Virus record (IMG/VR): IMGVR_UViG_3300046500_000066
Coordinates: 1-43,729 of that record
DNA from: a virus
Reading direction: 5' to 3' (one strand)
DNA: 43,729 nt
The notes under the pieces were generated by a model. That model searched no databases. It had not been told where the DNA came from and saw only the letters and a list, made by a program, of their open reading frames with translations. The stretch's first letter is position 1; each line of letters opens with the position of its first letter. Shown one piece after another: positions 21,687 through 27,277 of this stretch. The position numbers were made by a program, and so were the translations under genes.

Positions 21687-22014
21687 ACATCCCAAGTAAT
21701 TTTTGAGATGTATCTGATGGGGCAGGTAGGGATTACCTGAAGGGAAACTGAAGATGTCTTACTGGGTTCTCTTAAGGTGATGCCACTACTAGGTCATCCC
21801 TTACAGGAATTATTTTGAGGGTGTGTATGTGTGTCTAAATCCTTGGTCACACACGTAAGACATCAATCGTTTATCTATGGGTGAATCCATAGTTTCTTCA
21901 AACAGATGAAAGTATTTTGCAAGCCATTGATTATGCGGTCATCCCACAATCCTGCTCTTATCCTATTACTTTGACTACTAGGATAACCAGTAACAGGGTA
22001 GCCTGCGTTCAGTC
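21687..22014. other. Non-coding control region with inverted repeats
   Basis: No gene is seen here. Inverted repeats are frequent: CAGGTA-5-TACCTG (21723-21739), CTATGG-6-CCATAG (21875-21892) and a perfect 8-bp pair TTATCCTA / TAGGATAA (21958-21986, 13-base spacer). A TGTGTG/CACACA pair lies around 21820-21855. The stretch is AT-richer than the coding DNA. These are candidate binding sites for a repressor, excision factor or integrase between attP and the RNA polymerase gene. Confidence 0.6.
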
Positions 22015-22033
22015 TGCGAGAGGTGGGTTATAG
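22015..22033 (-). promoter_or_regulatory. Phage-RNAP promoter upstream of its own gene
   Basis: Exact CTATAACCCACCTCTCGCA on the minus strand, about 450 bases before the RNA polymerase start and 150 bases after attP. Phage polymerase starting here would transcribe its own gene, a positive feedback loop, if it passes the terminator at 21595-21625. Confidence 0.9.
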
Positions 22034-22100
22034 ACCAGCAAAGGGGCACAGCGGGAGGCACAGGGGCGACGGAGGGAATCTGGAGGACAACAGGAGGGGA

Positions 22101-22125
22101 ACTTTCGGAGGGAGATTTGGGCACA
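22101..22125. repeat. Candidate integrase arm site, RNAP-proximal side
   Basis: ACTTTCGGAG...TTTGGGCAC at 22101-22125 is an imperfect direct repeat of 22321-22344 on the other side of the attP core. The TTTGGGCAC unit (22116-22124) recurs three times there. Direct repeats flanking a tRNA-type core are the usual form of arm-type integrase sites. Confidence 0.6.
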
Positions 22126-22179
22126 CTCTCTAGTCACGCGAATCCACTTGAGAATGTGCCTTAACGCTAAGTCCTTGAT

Positions 22180-23388
22180 TTACTTGGTGCCCAGGGCCGG
22201 AATCGAACCGGCACGCCTTGCGGCGGGGGATTTTGAGTCCCCTGCGTCTACCAATTTCACCACCTGTTTGTCGTTTAGAATCAACGAGTTAGCGCATTGT
22301 TCAGAAGACTCAGGAGACACACTTTCGGGGCTATTTTGGGCACATTTGGGCACGTTTTTGGGCACAGTCACGGCCCCACTTTTGGCCAATACTTCAGCCA
22401 CACTGCGGAGGCCAGCAGCGCTCACATGGATGTACTTCTGGGTGGTAGCGATGGACTTGTGACCCAGCATTTGTTGGATCAATGGGCCGCTTACGCCAGC
22501 ATCAGCGAGCCGTGAGCCCACCGTATGGCGCATCGTGTGGATGACAAACTCCTTGTCCCCCGCGAATCCCATTTCATTGCGGACCCACACCCACGCTTTT
22601 GAGGCGATGTTATCGGTGAGATTACCGAAGGGTTTATCGAGGGCCTCACGGGATTTAAGGATTTGATAAACCCGCTCAGTCATCGGAATACCACGGGGCT
22701 GTTTGTTTTTCGTGACCCAGGTAATGATGAGGCGCTCGGGGAGGTTATAAGTCGCCTTCGAAATACCCAGGGCCTCATTCAGCCGCATCCCGGTATCGAA
22801 CAGCACTGCCACGAGGTCTGCCACGTCCCTGTGGTGCAGCCTGTCGCTGTTCTGGAGGAGCTCCAGCGCCTTCGCTTCTTCCTCAGGGGTGAACCTACGG
22901 GTGCGCCCTTCGGCCACCTTCTCGCGTACGAAGCGGGGCTTCACGAGCTCCGAATAGCCCCAGTGGTCGATGGCCTCATTGAACAGGACCGAGAGCTGGG
23001 AGAGGCGCTGGTTGATGGTGCTCCCTGCGAGGTCATCCCTGCGCATGGCCTCCACGAACTTCACCACGGCTTCCCGGTTGATGGCCGATAGACGACACCC
23101 GGGGCCGAAGTGGGCCTCAATGGCCTTCTGGTTCTTCTGGATGGTCTTGGGGGATGGGCTGTCCCGCCAGCTCTTGTATTCCCGCCATGCGCGCTTGTAG
23201 GCTTCCTCCAGGGTGGGCCCATAGCCTCCTCCCTTGGACACCTTGGCCTGGAGCTTGACGCCCGCCATCAGCTTCGCTGCGAGCTCCTTGGCTGTCTTCT
23301 TGTCGGTGGTCTTGAGGGACTTCCTCACCCGGTTCCCTTCCGAGTCGTAGAAGTCAGACCACCAAGTATTGCCGCGAAGTTTAATCAT
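22180..23388 (-). CDS. int: Tyrosine recombinase, phage integrase
   Basis: The 402-residue integrase has an AT-binding-like N-terminus (MIKLRGNTWWSDFYDSEGNR), a SAM-like core-binding domain and a C-terminal catalytic domain with R202 (DTGMRLNEAL), H284-x2-R287 (HTMRHT), H310 (LGHKS) and the nucleophile Y319 (TTQKYIHVS). The start at 23386-23388 is chosen because GGGGA lies 5 bases upstream; an earlier in-frame start would sit in the terminator at 23410-23434. About 80 residues follow Y319: they read through three TTTGGGCAC repeats, and the last 28 residues are encoded by the tRNA-derived attP core. The stop lies three bases beyond the tRNA CCA. Confidence 0.96.
   Translation of the reverse strand: MIKLRGNTWWSDFYDSEGNRVRKSLKTTDKKTAKELAAKLMAGVKLQAKVSKGGGYGPTLEEAYKRAWREYKSWRDSPSPKTIQKNQKAIEAHFGPGCRLSAINREAVVKFVEAMRRDDLAGSTINQRLSQLSVLFNEAIDHWGYSELVKPRFVREKVAEGRTRRFTPEEEAKALELLQNSDRLHHRDVADLVAVLFDTGMRLNEALGISKATYNLPERLIITWVTKNKQPRGIPMTERVYQILKSREALDKPFGNLTDNIASKAWVWVRNEMGFAGDKEFVIHTMRHTVGSRLADAGVSGPLIQQMLGHKSIATTQKYIHVSAAGLRSVAEVLAKSGAVTVPKNVPKCAQNSPESVSPESSEQCANSLILNDKQVVKLVDAGDSKSPAARRAGSIPALGTK
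22185..22268 (-). other. attP: attP core: near-complete tRNA-Leu(CAA) copy
   Basis: The minus strand folds as a leucine tRNA: D-arm GGTGGTGAAATTGGTAGACG, anticodon stem GGGGA / TCCCC with loop CTCAAAA (anticodon CAA), long variable arm CGCCGCAAGGCG, T-arm GCCGG-TTCGATT-CCGGC and CCTGGGCACCA. Only the first three acceptor bases are wrong (AAA where GCC is needed), so it is probably not a functional tRNA but an attachment site that restores the host gene on integration. It overlaps the integrase 3' end. Confidence 0.9.
22321..22365. repeat. Three TTTGGGCAC repeats inside int, candidate arm sites
   Basis: TTTGGGCAC occurs at 22335-22343, 22345-22353 and 22357-22365, 10 and 12 bases apart, close to one helical turn. 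Together with the copy at 22116-22124 they bracket the tRNA core. They lie within the integrase coding region after the catalytic tyrosine and encode parts of VPKCAQN. Confidence 0.65.
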
Positions 23389-23409
23389 ACCAATCCCCAA
23401 AGGTAAACG

Positions 23410-23434
23410 AAAAAGAGCCACCCGAAGGTGGCCC
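23410..23434 (-). terminator. Terminator between MarR gene and int
   Basis: On the minus strand an 8-bp stem GGGCCACC / GGTGGCTC with TTCG loop is followed by TTTTTCG. It lies 16 bases downstream of the MarR-like gene stop and 22 bases before the integrase start, so integrase expression from the early promoter should be attenuated. Confidence 0.88.
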
Positions 23435-23450
23435 AGTTTGCTGCTGTCTC

Positions 23451-23834
23451 TCAGGCTTTAACGGCGGGCCTTGTCCTGACGAAGCGCCCCAACTGCTCGT
23501 CAATTCTCTCTAACAGAGCCTTACCCTCATCGGTGAGGCTCACAATCTTCCTGCTGTAGTTGGTCGGGTCCTCTGCTGTGGTCACCAGCCCAAGCCCCTG
23601 ACCCATTGCGCTATTACCTCTGCCCAATGCTGCGACACTTCTGGACATCACTGCTTGGCCCAGCCCGGTGGACTCCTGGAGTTCCTTCAGGCTTCGGCCA
23701 GGGTTCGCTGCAATCTCTGCGAACACCACTACCATATTCGGCGGTACATCCTGCTTCTCCATCTTCTCAGCACAGAGATGACGGAAGATTTGTAGGACTT
23801 CTGCTGCTACGTGTAGAGCGGTGGTGCTGCTCAT
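23451..23834 (-). CDS. MarR-like winged-helix regulator
   Basis: The 127-residue protein has the MarR layout: N-terminal dimer helix, a lead helix (PNMVVVFAEIAANPGRSLKE), recognition helix region (TGLGQAVMSRSVAALG, about 56-71), a wing (GLGLVTTAEDPTNYSRKIVSL) and a C-terminal helix TDEGKALLERIDEQLG. It would bind DNA as a dimer. It is the only clear transcription-regulator fold next to the integrase and the best candidate for a lysogeny regulator, since no CI-like repressor is visible; its targets are unknown. GGGGAG lies about 9 bases before the ATG at 23832-23834. A terminator follows. Confidence 0.82.
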   Translation of the reverse strand: MSSTTALHVAAEVLQIFRHLCAEKMEKQDVPPNMVVVFAEIAANPGRSLKELQESTGLGQAVMSRSVAALGRGNSAMGQGLGLVTTAEDPTNYSRKIVSLTDEGKALLERIDEQLGRFVRTRPAVKA

Positions 23835-23861
23835 CTGGTGCTACTCCCCATTTTGTTTTAG

Positions 23862-24023
23862 TCAACTGCGGCTAATGACCAACAGCCACTTCCGCAGAAT
23901 AAGTACTTCCAGACCCCCGGTGTCTTCATCGCGTATCGACTCCAACATCGCGGGCTTGCGCCCATTCCGCTCTACATAGTCGCGGCAGAAGTGGATGTCA
24001 AAACCTGCAAGTGACAGCAGCAT
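23862..24023 (-). CDS. Small early protein upstream of MarR gene
   Basis: A 53-residue protein (MLLSLAGFDIHFCRDYVERN at the N-terminus, GGLEVLILRKWLLVISRS at the end) starting at 24021-24023 with GAGGAA about 8 bases upstream. A single unit with the MarR gene downstream is likely. The AT-rich sequence at about 24050-24110 upstream may hold a promoter for this pair. No family recognised. Confidence 0.6.
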   Translation of the reverse strand: MLLSLAGFDIHFCRDYVERNGRKPAMLESIRDEDTGGLEVLILRKWLLVISRS

Positions 24024-24135
24024 ACAACAGTTCCTCGTTGGGACAAAATGACTAAGTGGATGACTTGTCGTTATTTGTTAAAACTTGTAACAGCTCTTGC
24101 CCGAAGGCATGGAACGCATCATAGGGCTCGATTGC

Positions 24136-24321
24136 TCACACCTTACGATGAGTTTCTTCTATGTAATCTCCCATATACATAGCGTTGACAAGCGGTGGAC
24201 ACATGGGCTCTGGCCAAGCCCTCAAGTTATTGCATAAGATGCCGAGCCTGTACATTTTCACAGTACATTTGCCCCGCATTAGATCAATTCTCGTAAAAAT
24301 CTGAAGGAAAGCTCCAGACAT
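24136..24321 (-). CDS. Small early protein
   Basis: A 61-residue protein beginning MSGAFLQIFTRIDLMRGK and containing CTVKMYRLGILCNNL and CPPLVNAMYMGDYIEE. The start at 24319-24321 is chosen because AAGG lies 7 bases upstream. A longer form could start at a TTG at 24382-24384 with GAGG upstream. Three cysteines could bind metal. Support is moderate and the function unknown. Confidence 0.5.
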   Translation of the reverse strand: MSGAFLQIFTRIDLMRGKCTVKMYRLGILCNNLRAWPEPMCPPLVNAMYMGDYIEETHRKV

Positions 24322-24410
24322 CTTGGGCCTTTCTTCAGACTTTTGAGGGGATACGTACAGACTCCCCCTGTTGTAAGCGTGCAACTAATACCTCACTGGG
24401 CCTTAACAGA

Positions 24411-24632
24411 CTAATCTACTCGGGTAACTCTTACCCATCCTTGGGCCGTAACAACTTGGATCATGCGCACCCCTGGGCCTAACCGGGTTTCACCTAGCTG
24501 GGCCCTATCAGACTGGCTGAAGTTGAGCAGGCAGGCGGCCATGTGCGCCACTGCGAAGGCATCGCGCTTGACCCGGAACTTGACCGAGCATCGGTAGCCC
24601 TTGGTTGCTTGTGCTTCTATCAGGTACGGCAT
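24411..24632 (-). CDS. Small basic early protein
   Basis: A 73-residue, basic protein: beta-rich start MPYLIEAQATKGYRCSVKFR, a helix DAFAVAHMAACLLN, and a beta-rich end (MIQVVTAQGWVRVTRVD). GAGG lies 8 bases before the ATG at 24630-24632. In T7 the corresponding early region holds host-takeover proteins; no specific role can be assigned. Confidence 0.65.
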   Translation of the reverse strand: MPYLIEAQATKGYRCSVKFRVKRDAFAVAHMAACLLNFSQSDRAQLGETRLGPGVRMIQVVTAQGWVRVTRVD

Positions 24633-24684
24633 AGGAATACCTCTAGGACGCGTTTAGAGGGCCGTGGCGCCTCTGGTTGACATT

Positions 24685-24733
24685 CCCTAGTGGAAGGCTA
24701 GGGGTAAACTGAAGGAAGCCCGTGGTGGGCTTC
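24685..24733. other. Two small inverted repeats between early genes
   Basis: CCCTAG-7-CTAGGG (24685-24703), which includes a TTCCACTAG element on the minus strand, and a perfect 7-bp hairpin GAAGCCC-5-GGGCTTC (24715-24733). The second may act as a weak terminator or processing site. Otherwise the 24633-24763 interval appears non-coding. Confidence 0.5.
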
Positions 24734-24763
24734 ATATGGGAACCTTGGGTTTCGTGCGCTTGG

Positions 24764-24997
24764 TCACGGCTTGGCCCCGTCATCGGCTAGGATTGCCTCT
24801 CCAGCATCAATAGCGGCATCGAGGCGCTCAATCGCCTCCCGGTTCGTTTCCCAGAAATACACCCCGCTAACGTTGAATCCCTCAGCCCGTGCTGACATCT
24901 CCTGCGCTGCTACGACCAACCTGCCCAGCACCGTATAGACATCTTCGGGTTGTTCCGTGGGCGCATAAGGCGCACTGAAAGGGTGATGAGATGTCAT
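24764..24997 (-). CDS. Small early protein
   Basis: A 77-residue protein (MTSHHPFSAPYAPTEQPEDV at the N-terminus; helical VYTVLGRLVVAAQEMSAR; acidic Ala-rich C-terminus). The ATG at 24995-24997 overlaps the stop of the membrane peptide gene upstream (ATGA). The body is predicted helical. No family recognised. Confidence 0.68.
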   Translation of the reverse strand: MTSHHPFSAPYAPTEQPEDVYTVLGRLVVAAQEMSARAEGFNVSGVYFWETNREAIERLDAAIDAGEAILADDGAKP

Positions 24998-25116
24998 CGC
25001 TTAGCCCCCAACAGGGGCCGCACGGAGTCCACGAGAATAGCCAGGGTTGCCGCGAGGCCCACACAGCAGAGAATCGCTAGGATTGAATAGAAGAACAGTT
25101 GGATTGAATCGAACAT
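24994..25116 (-). CDS. 40-residue membrane protein
   Basis: MFDSIQLFFYSILAILCCVG followed by LAATLAILVDSVRPLL: one long hydrophobic segment (about residues 6-30) and a short basic tail ending AKR, i.e. a single-span small membrane protein. It lies between two tightly spaced early genes (stop overlap downstream, start two bases after the previous stop). Role unknown; possibly membrane targeting of an early function. Confidence 0.68.
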   Translation of the reverse strand: MFDSIQLFFYSILAILCCVGLAATLAILVDSVRPLLGAKR

Positions 25117-25118
25117 GG

Positions 25119-25262
25119 TTAGATGACCCCCAGTGCGCGGAGCTCATCAGCGTTCAGGTTGTCAATCCCGAACTCCTCTACAGTCTCGCCACAGTTGTAA
25201 ACATCGCCCGAGACATCCTCGATGAGGAGACAGCCGTCTGTATCAATTCCAATGACCTGCAT
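25119..25262 (-). CDS. 47-residue acidic early protein
   Basis: MQVIGIDTDGCLLIEDVSGD at the N-terminus, then VYNCGETVEEFGIDNLNADE and LRALGVI. Compact, acidic, with two cysteines. GGAG lies 8 bases before the ATG at 25260-25262. Tandem with the small membrane protein gene. No family recognised. Confidence 0.68.
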   Translation of the reverse strand: MQVIGIDTDGCLLIEDVSGDVYNCGETVEEFGIDNLNADELRALGVI

Positions 25263-25303
25263 GATGTGAGCTCCAAAGGGTTGCCTAGACGATTCGCTAG
25301 ATG

Positions 25304-25378
25304 AACCGGACGCGCGCCTATCGGCTTGCAGACGCCTACCATCCGGTTTATCTAACGGGCTCCAGAGATGGACTAGAG
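25304..25378. other. Hairpin and promoter-like repeat in early operon
   Basis: The non-coding gap 25263-25410 holds an inverted repeat AACCGGA (25304-25310) / TCCGGTT (25342-25348). It also holds a 15-base element AGAGATGGACTAGAG (25364-25378), an exact copy of 26787-26801. This element matches the phage promoter consensus at 11 of 16 positions, with ATCTCT on the minus strand as in the capsid-gene promoter, so it may be a weak phage promoter. Confidence 0.45.
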
Positions 25379-25410
25379 CCAGTCAGCATGAGTTGCGCTA
25401 GTGGAATGCT

Positions 25411-26040
25411 TTAGGAAACGTAAAGGTACGGGCGCGCTTCAATAGCCCTGCCATCCTGATACCAGCCCACGAAGCATTCGCGCTTCTCAGACCACATGAG
25501 GCGGCCCTTAAGGTGGCGCTCCATCTCAGCGTAGGGCAGCGAGTGGTATCCAATTGAGAACCGCTCGTTCTCCGCGACTTCCTCTCCGCTTGCGTAGGAG
25601 ACATTCCAGCCCAGCACCCAGTCTAGGAACCCAGCATCAGCCAGTGAATCAATCTTGAACAGACGAACGCGCCCATAGTTTCCCCGCACATCTCCACCCT
25701 GATGCACTTCGATTGCCACGTAGCAGTCCCGCTCCCAGCACCAATCCCCGTGACCATCCGCAGGGTAAAACACCTGCCACTGAAACTGAGACGAAAAGTC
25801 GTTCTCGTTGTTGTAGGTGTTGTCCACACCAGTGCACTTGTATTCCTGGCCCTCTTCGAGCTCGATTGCTTCTTTGATTTCGTCTTCACACTGCATCAGC
25901 CACTTCTGACTGAGGAGCTCTTCCAACTCGCCACCTTCCAGCACTTCAGAGCCCAAGACAGCCGACAGCCACTCCTCAGTGTCAATCGCCGTGCACTCAG
26001 GGAAACTATGGTCAAACTGGATCAGGTTGTTCGTGGTCAT
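25411..26040 (-). CDS. Large acidic early protein, unknown
   Basis: The 209-residue protein (start MTTNNLIQFDHSFPECTAID) is the largest early gene product. By my count it has about 40 Asp/Glu against 16 Lys/Arg. The N-terminal third is helical and acidic (LGSEVLEGGELEELLSQKWL), then a beta-rich, Trp/Tyr-rich region (FQWQVFYPADGHGDWCWERD, CYVAIEVHQGGDVRGNYGRV). GAGGAG lies 9 bases before the ATG at 26038-26040. No family recognised. Its place resembles T7 genes 0.3-0.7, which block host defences and modify host functions, so a DNA-mimic or anti-defence role is a reasonable but untested guess. Confidence 0.75.
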   Translation of the reverse strand: MTTNNLIQFDHSFPECTAIDTEEWLSAVLGSEVLEGGELEELLSQKWLMQCEDEIKEAIELEEGQEYKCTGVDNTYNNENDFSSQFQWQVFYPADGHGDWCWERDCYVAIEVHQGGDVRGNYGRVRLFKIDSLADAGFLDWVLGWNVSYASGEEVAENERFSIGYHSLPYAEMERHLKGRLMWSEKRECFVGWYQDGRAIEARPYLYVS

Positions 26041-26056
26041 TTTCGATACTCCTCTA

Positions 26057-26179
26057 TCAGTGGTTGCTAACGTAGAACAGAGCGGGCACTGCTGCGTCCT
26101 GTAGAGCCCTAATGGCATCTTCGAGGGTATCGAAGGCCAGTATTATCTTGCCGGACATCTTGTGAATCAGTTTGTACAT
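26057..26179 (-). CDS. 40-residue early peptide
   Basis: MYKLIHKMSGKIILAFDTLE followed by DAIRALQDAAVPALFYVSNH. A beta-strand pair then a helix. AAAGGA lies about 8 bases before the ATG at 26177-26179. Located directly upstream of the acidic protein gene in the early operon. Unknown function. Confidence 0.6.
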   Translation of the reverse strand: MYKLIHKMSGKIILAFDTLEDAIRALQDAAVPALFYVSNH

Positions 26180-26225
26180 GACATCGGTTCCTTTAGTGGA
26201 TGACTGTAGTGTGACTGAAGGTGGA

Positions 26226-26279
26226 CTACAGGTCAACAGCTATTATCCGTTTGGTCCTCTTACGGTGCGGAAGGCCCAT
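26226..26279 (-). CDS. Possible 17-residue basic peptide
   Basis: MGLPHRKRTKRIIAVDL, with AGAGG 6 bases before the ATG at 26277-26279. It starts ten bases after the stop of the 37-residue frame. It could be a leader peptide; it is too short to be sure. Confidence 0.3.
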   Translation of the reverse strand: MGLPHRKRTKRIIAVDL

Positions 26280-26288
26280 GTTCACCTC

Positions 26289-26402
26289 TTAGCGGTAGAT
26301 ACCAGCGATAAGATCAACTGCAGCCGCTCTGATGTGTTGCGAGTGTTGGCCTTTGGAGTTACTGAAGAGGAGCAGGAGGAGCGTTTGTGCTGTCTGGGAC
26401 AT
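26289..26402 (-). CDS. 37-residue early peptide
   Basis: MSQTAQTLLLLLFSNSKGQH then SQHIRAAAVDLIAGIYR. A leucine-rich hydrophobic stretch is followed by a helix. AAGGA lies 6 bases before the ATG at 26400-26402, nine bases after the stop of the first early gene. Function unknown. Confidence 0.5.
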   Translation of the reverse strand: MSQTAQTLLLLLFSNSKGQHSQHIRAAAVDLIAGIYR

Positions 26403-26411
26403 GTTCAATCC

Positions 26412-26579
26412 TTACTGAATGTTCAATTGCTTGCGCAGTGCTGCCAGTTCACGCTCCTGAGCAGACTTACGCGGGAACAGCACCGTAACCAGACCAAACA
26501 ACGAAGCACCGAGGAACGAACCGAAGAGGATGAACGAGAACACATAGAGTGCGATGGTGTTGGCTTCTGCGTAGGTCAT
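26412..26579 (-). CDS. First early gene: small membrane protein
   Basis: A 55-residue protein with one strong membrane segment (about residues 9-34: IALYVFSFILFGSFLGASLF and onward) and a basic, coiled-coil-like cytoplasmic tail (PRKSAQERELAALRKQLN). GGAG lies 9 bases before the ATG at 26577-26579. It is the first gene after the sigma70-type promoter and so probably the first phage protein made. Membrane-anchored early proteins can mediate superinfection exclusion, but this is only a possibility. Confidence 0.7.
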   Translation of the reverse strand: MTYAEANTIALYVFSFILFGSFLGASLFGLVTVLFPRKSAQERELAALRKQLNIQ

Positions 26580-26624
26580 GGTGTTTGCTCCGGGTTCGTT
26601 ATGTTGTTTGCTGCGTTGGATTGA

Positions 26625-26653
26625 ACTTTAAGCGTTCCACATGAGCATGTCAA
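26625..26653 (-). promoter_or_regulatory. Early sigma70-type host promoter
   Basis: On the minus strand a perfect -35 TTGACA (26648-26653), a 17-base spacer and the -10 TAAAGT (26625-26630) lie 46 bases before the first early gene. The spacer contains an inverted TTCCAC element (GTGGAA) like those near the RNA polymerase gene, a possible operator. It is the analogue of T7 promoters A1-A3, recognised by host polymerase right after entry. Confidence 0.8.
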
Positions 26654-26895
26654 CACCTAATCGCAAGAAAATTGCAAAAGGAACAGATGAGCCTACAGCA
26701 GGCTATCTATAGGGTGCAGCTACATGGGTAGCAGGTGAGGGCGAGGAAGGCGCTGTAGGGGCTCTGGTGAGGTCGTAGAGTGGTCTAGAGATGGACTAGA
26801 GGTGTCGAAATGGGCAAAACAAACAGGTGATCCCACACACATGCACAAACATCGCAGTCAGAACGCTGCATCATAACCAAAAGGCATATAGAGCG

Positions 26896-26935
26896 AAAAA
26901 AGGGGAGACAGTCCGGTACTCAGGACCATCTCCCC
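26896..26935 (-). terminator. Strong terminator before early region
   Basis: A 13-bp stem (26923-26935 with 26902-26914, two wobble pairs) with an 8-base loop is followed on the minus strand by TTTTTT (26896-26901). It lies between the terminase end and the early promoter. It should stop late transcription running across a concatemer junction or through the circular/prophage genome into the early genes. Confidence 0.9.
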
Positions 26936-27212
26936 TATGGGCGATGCGTGGTGAATCTACTGCGAATCTACAGCAAGGGGATTATCAATCCTCCGCCAGC
27001 CCAATGGAATCAATGACTTAGCCCGGGGTGTGGCTAAGGATGTGACCAAAGGGAGCTCGATGTGTGCCCAGGGTGTGCCTGGAGGCCAGCTAGAGAGGGC
27101 GAGGGATACCGGTACTGTGCCTGGGTTTCGAGGGGTGCACGGGGGGTTCTGCGGCCCTGACCTTATCAGATACCCTCTCAGATTTTTCCCCAGAACATTT
27201 CAAGGGTCCCTA

Positions 27213-27241
27213 TTGGAATCCTCCTACGATACCTGTAGACT
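27213..27241 (+). promoter_or_regulatory. Possible plus-strand host promoter
   Basis: TTGGAA (27213-27218), 17 bases, TAGACT (27236-27241): each hexamer matches the sigma70 consensus at four of six positions. It points at the plus-strand zinc-ribbon frame starting at 27278. Weak evidence on its own. Confidence 0.35.
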
Positions 27242-27277
27242 GCCTGTAATCTATCAGCAGGGTGCCTTGGAGGGTAC

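Larger units (their letters stand above)
26654..27277. other. Genome-end region, mostly non-coding
   Basis: No convincing minus-strand gene is seen. The stretch holds a single TATCTATAG (about 26704-26712), the 15-base repeat AGAGATGGACTAGAG (26787-26801), a strong terminator (26896-26935) and a possible plus-strand promoter (27213-27241). In T7-like phages the direct terminal repeats lie between the terminase gene and the early promoter; if the contig was circularised, the repeat should be here in single copy. Its limits cannot be determined from sequence alone. Confidence 0.6.

Noticed and set aside
22185-22268. Functional phage-encoded tRNA-Leu
   Set aside because: The first three acceptor bases cannot pair with the 3' strand, and the segment overlaps the integrase end, so it is better explained as an attP core.
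24136-24384. Longer TTG-started version of the 61-residue early gene
   Set aside because: Possible, but the ATG at 24319-24321 has its own ribosome site and the additional N-terminal residues show no structure.
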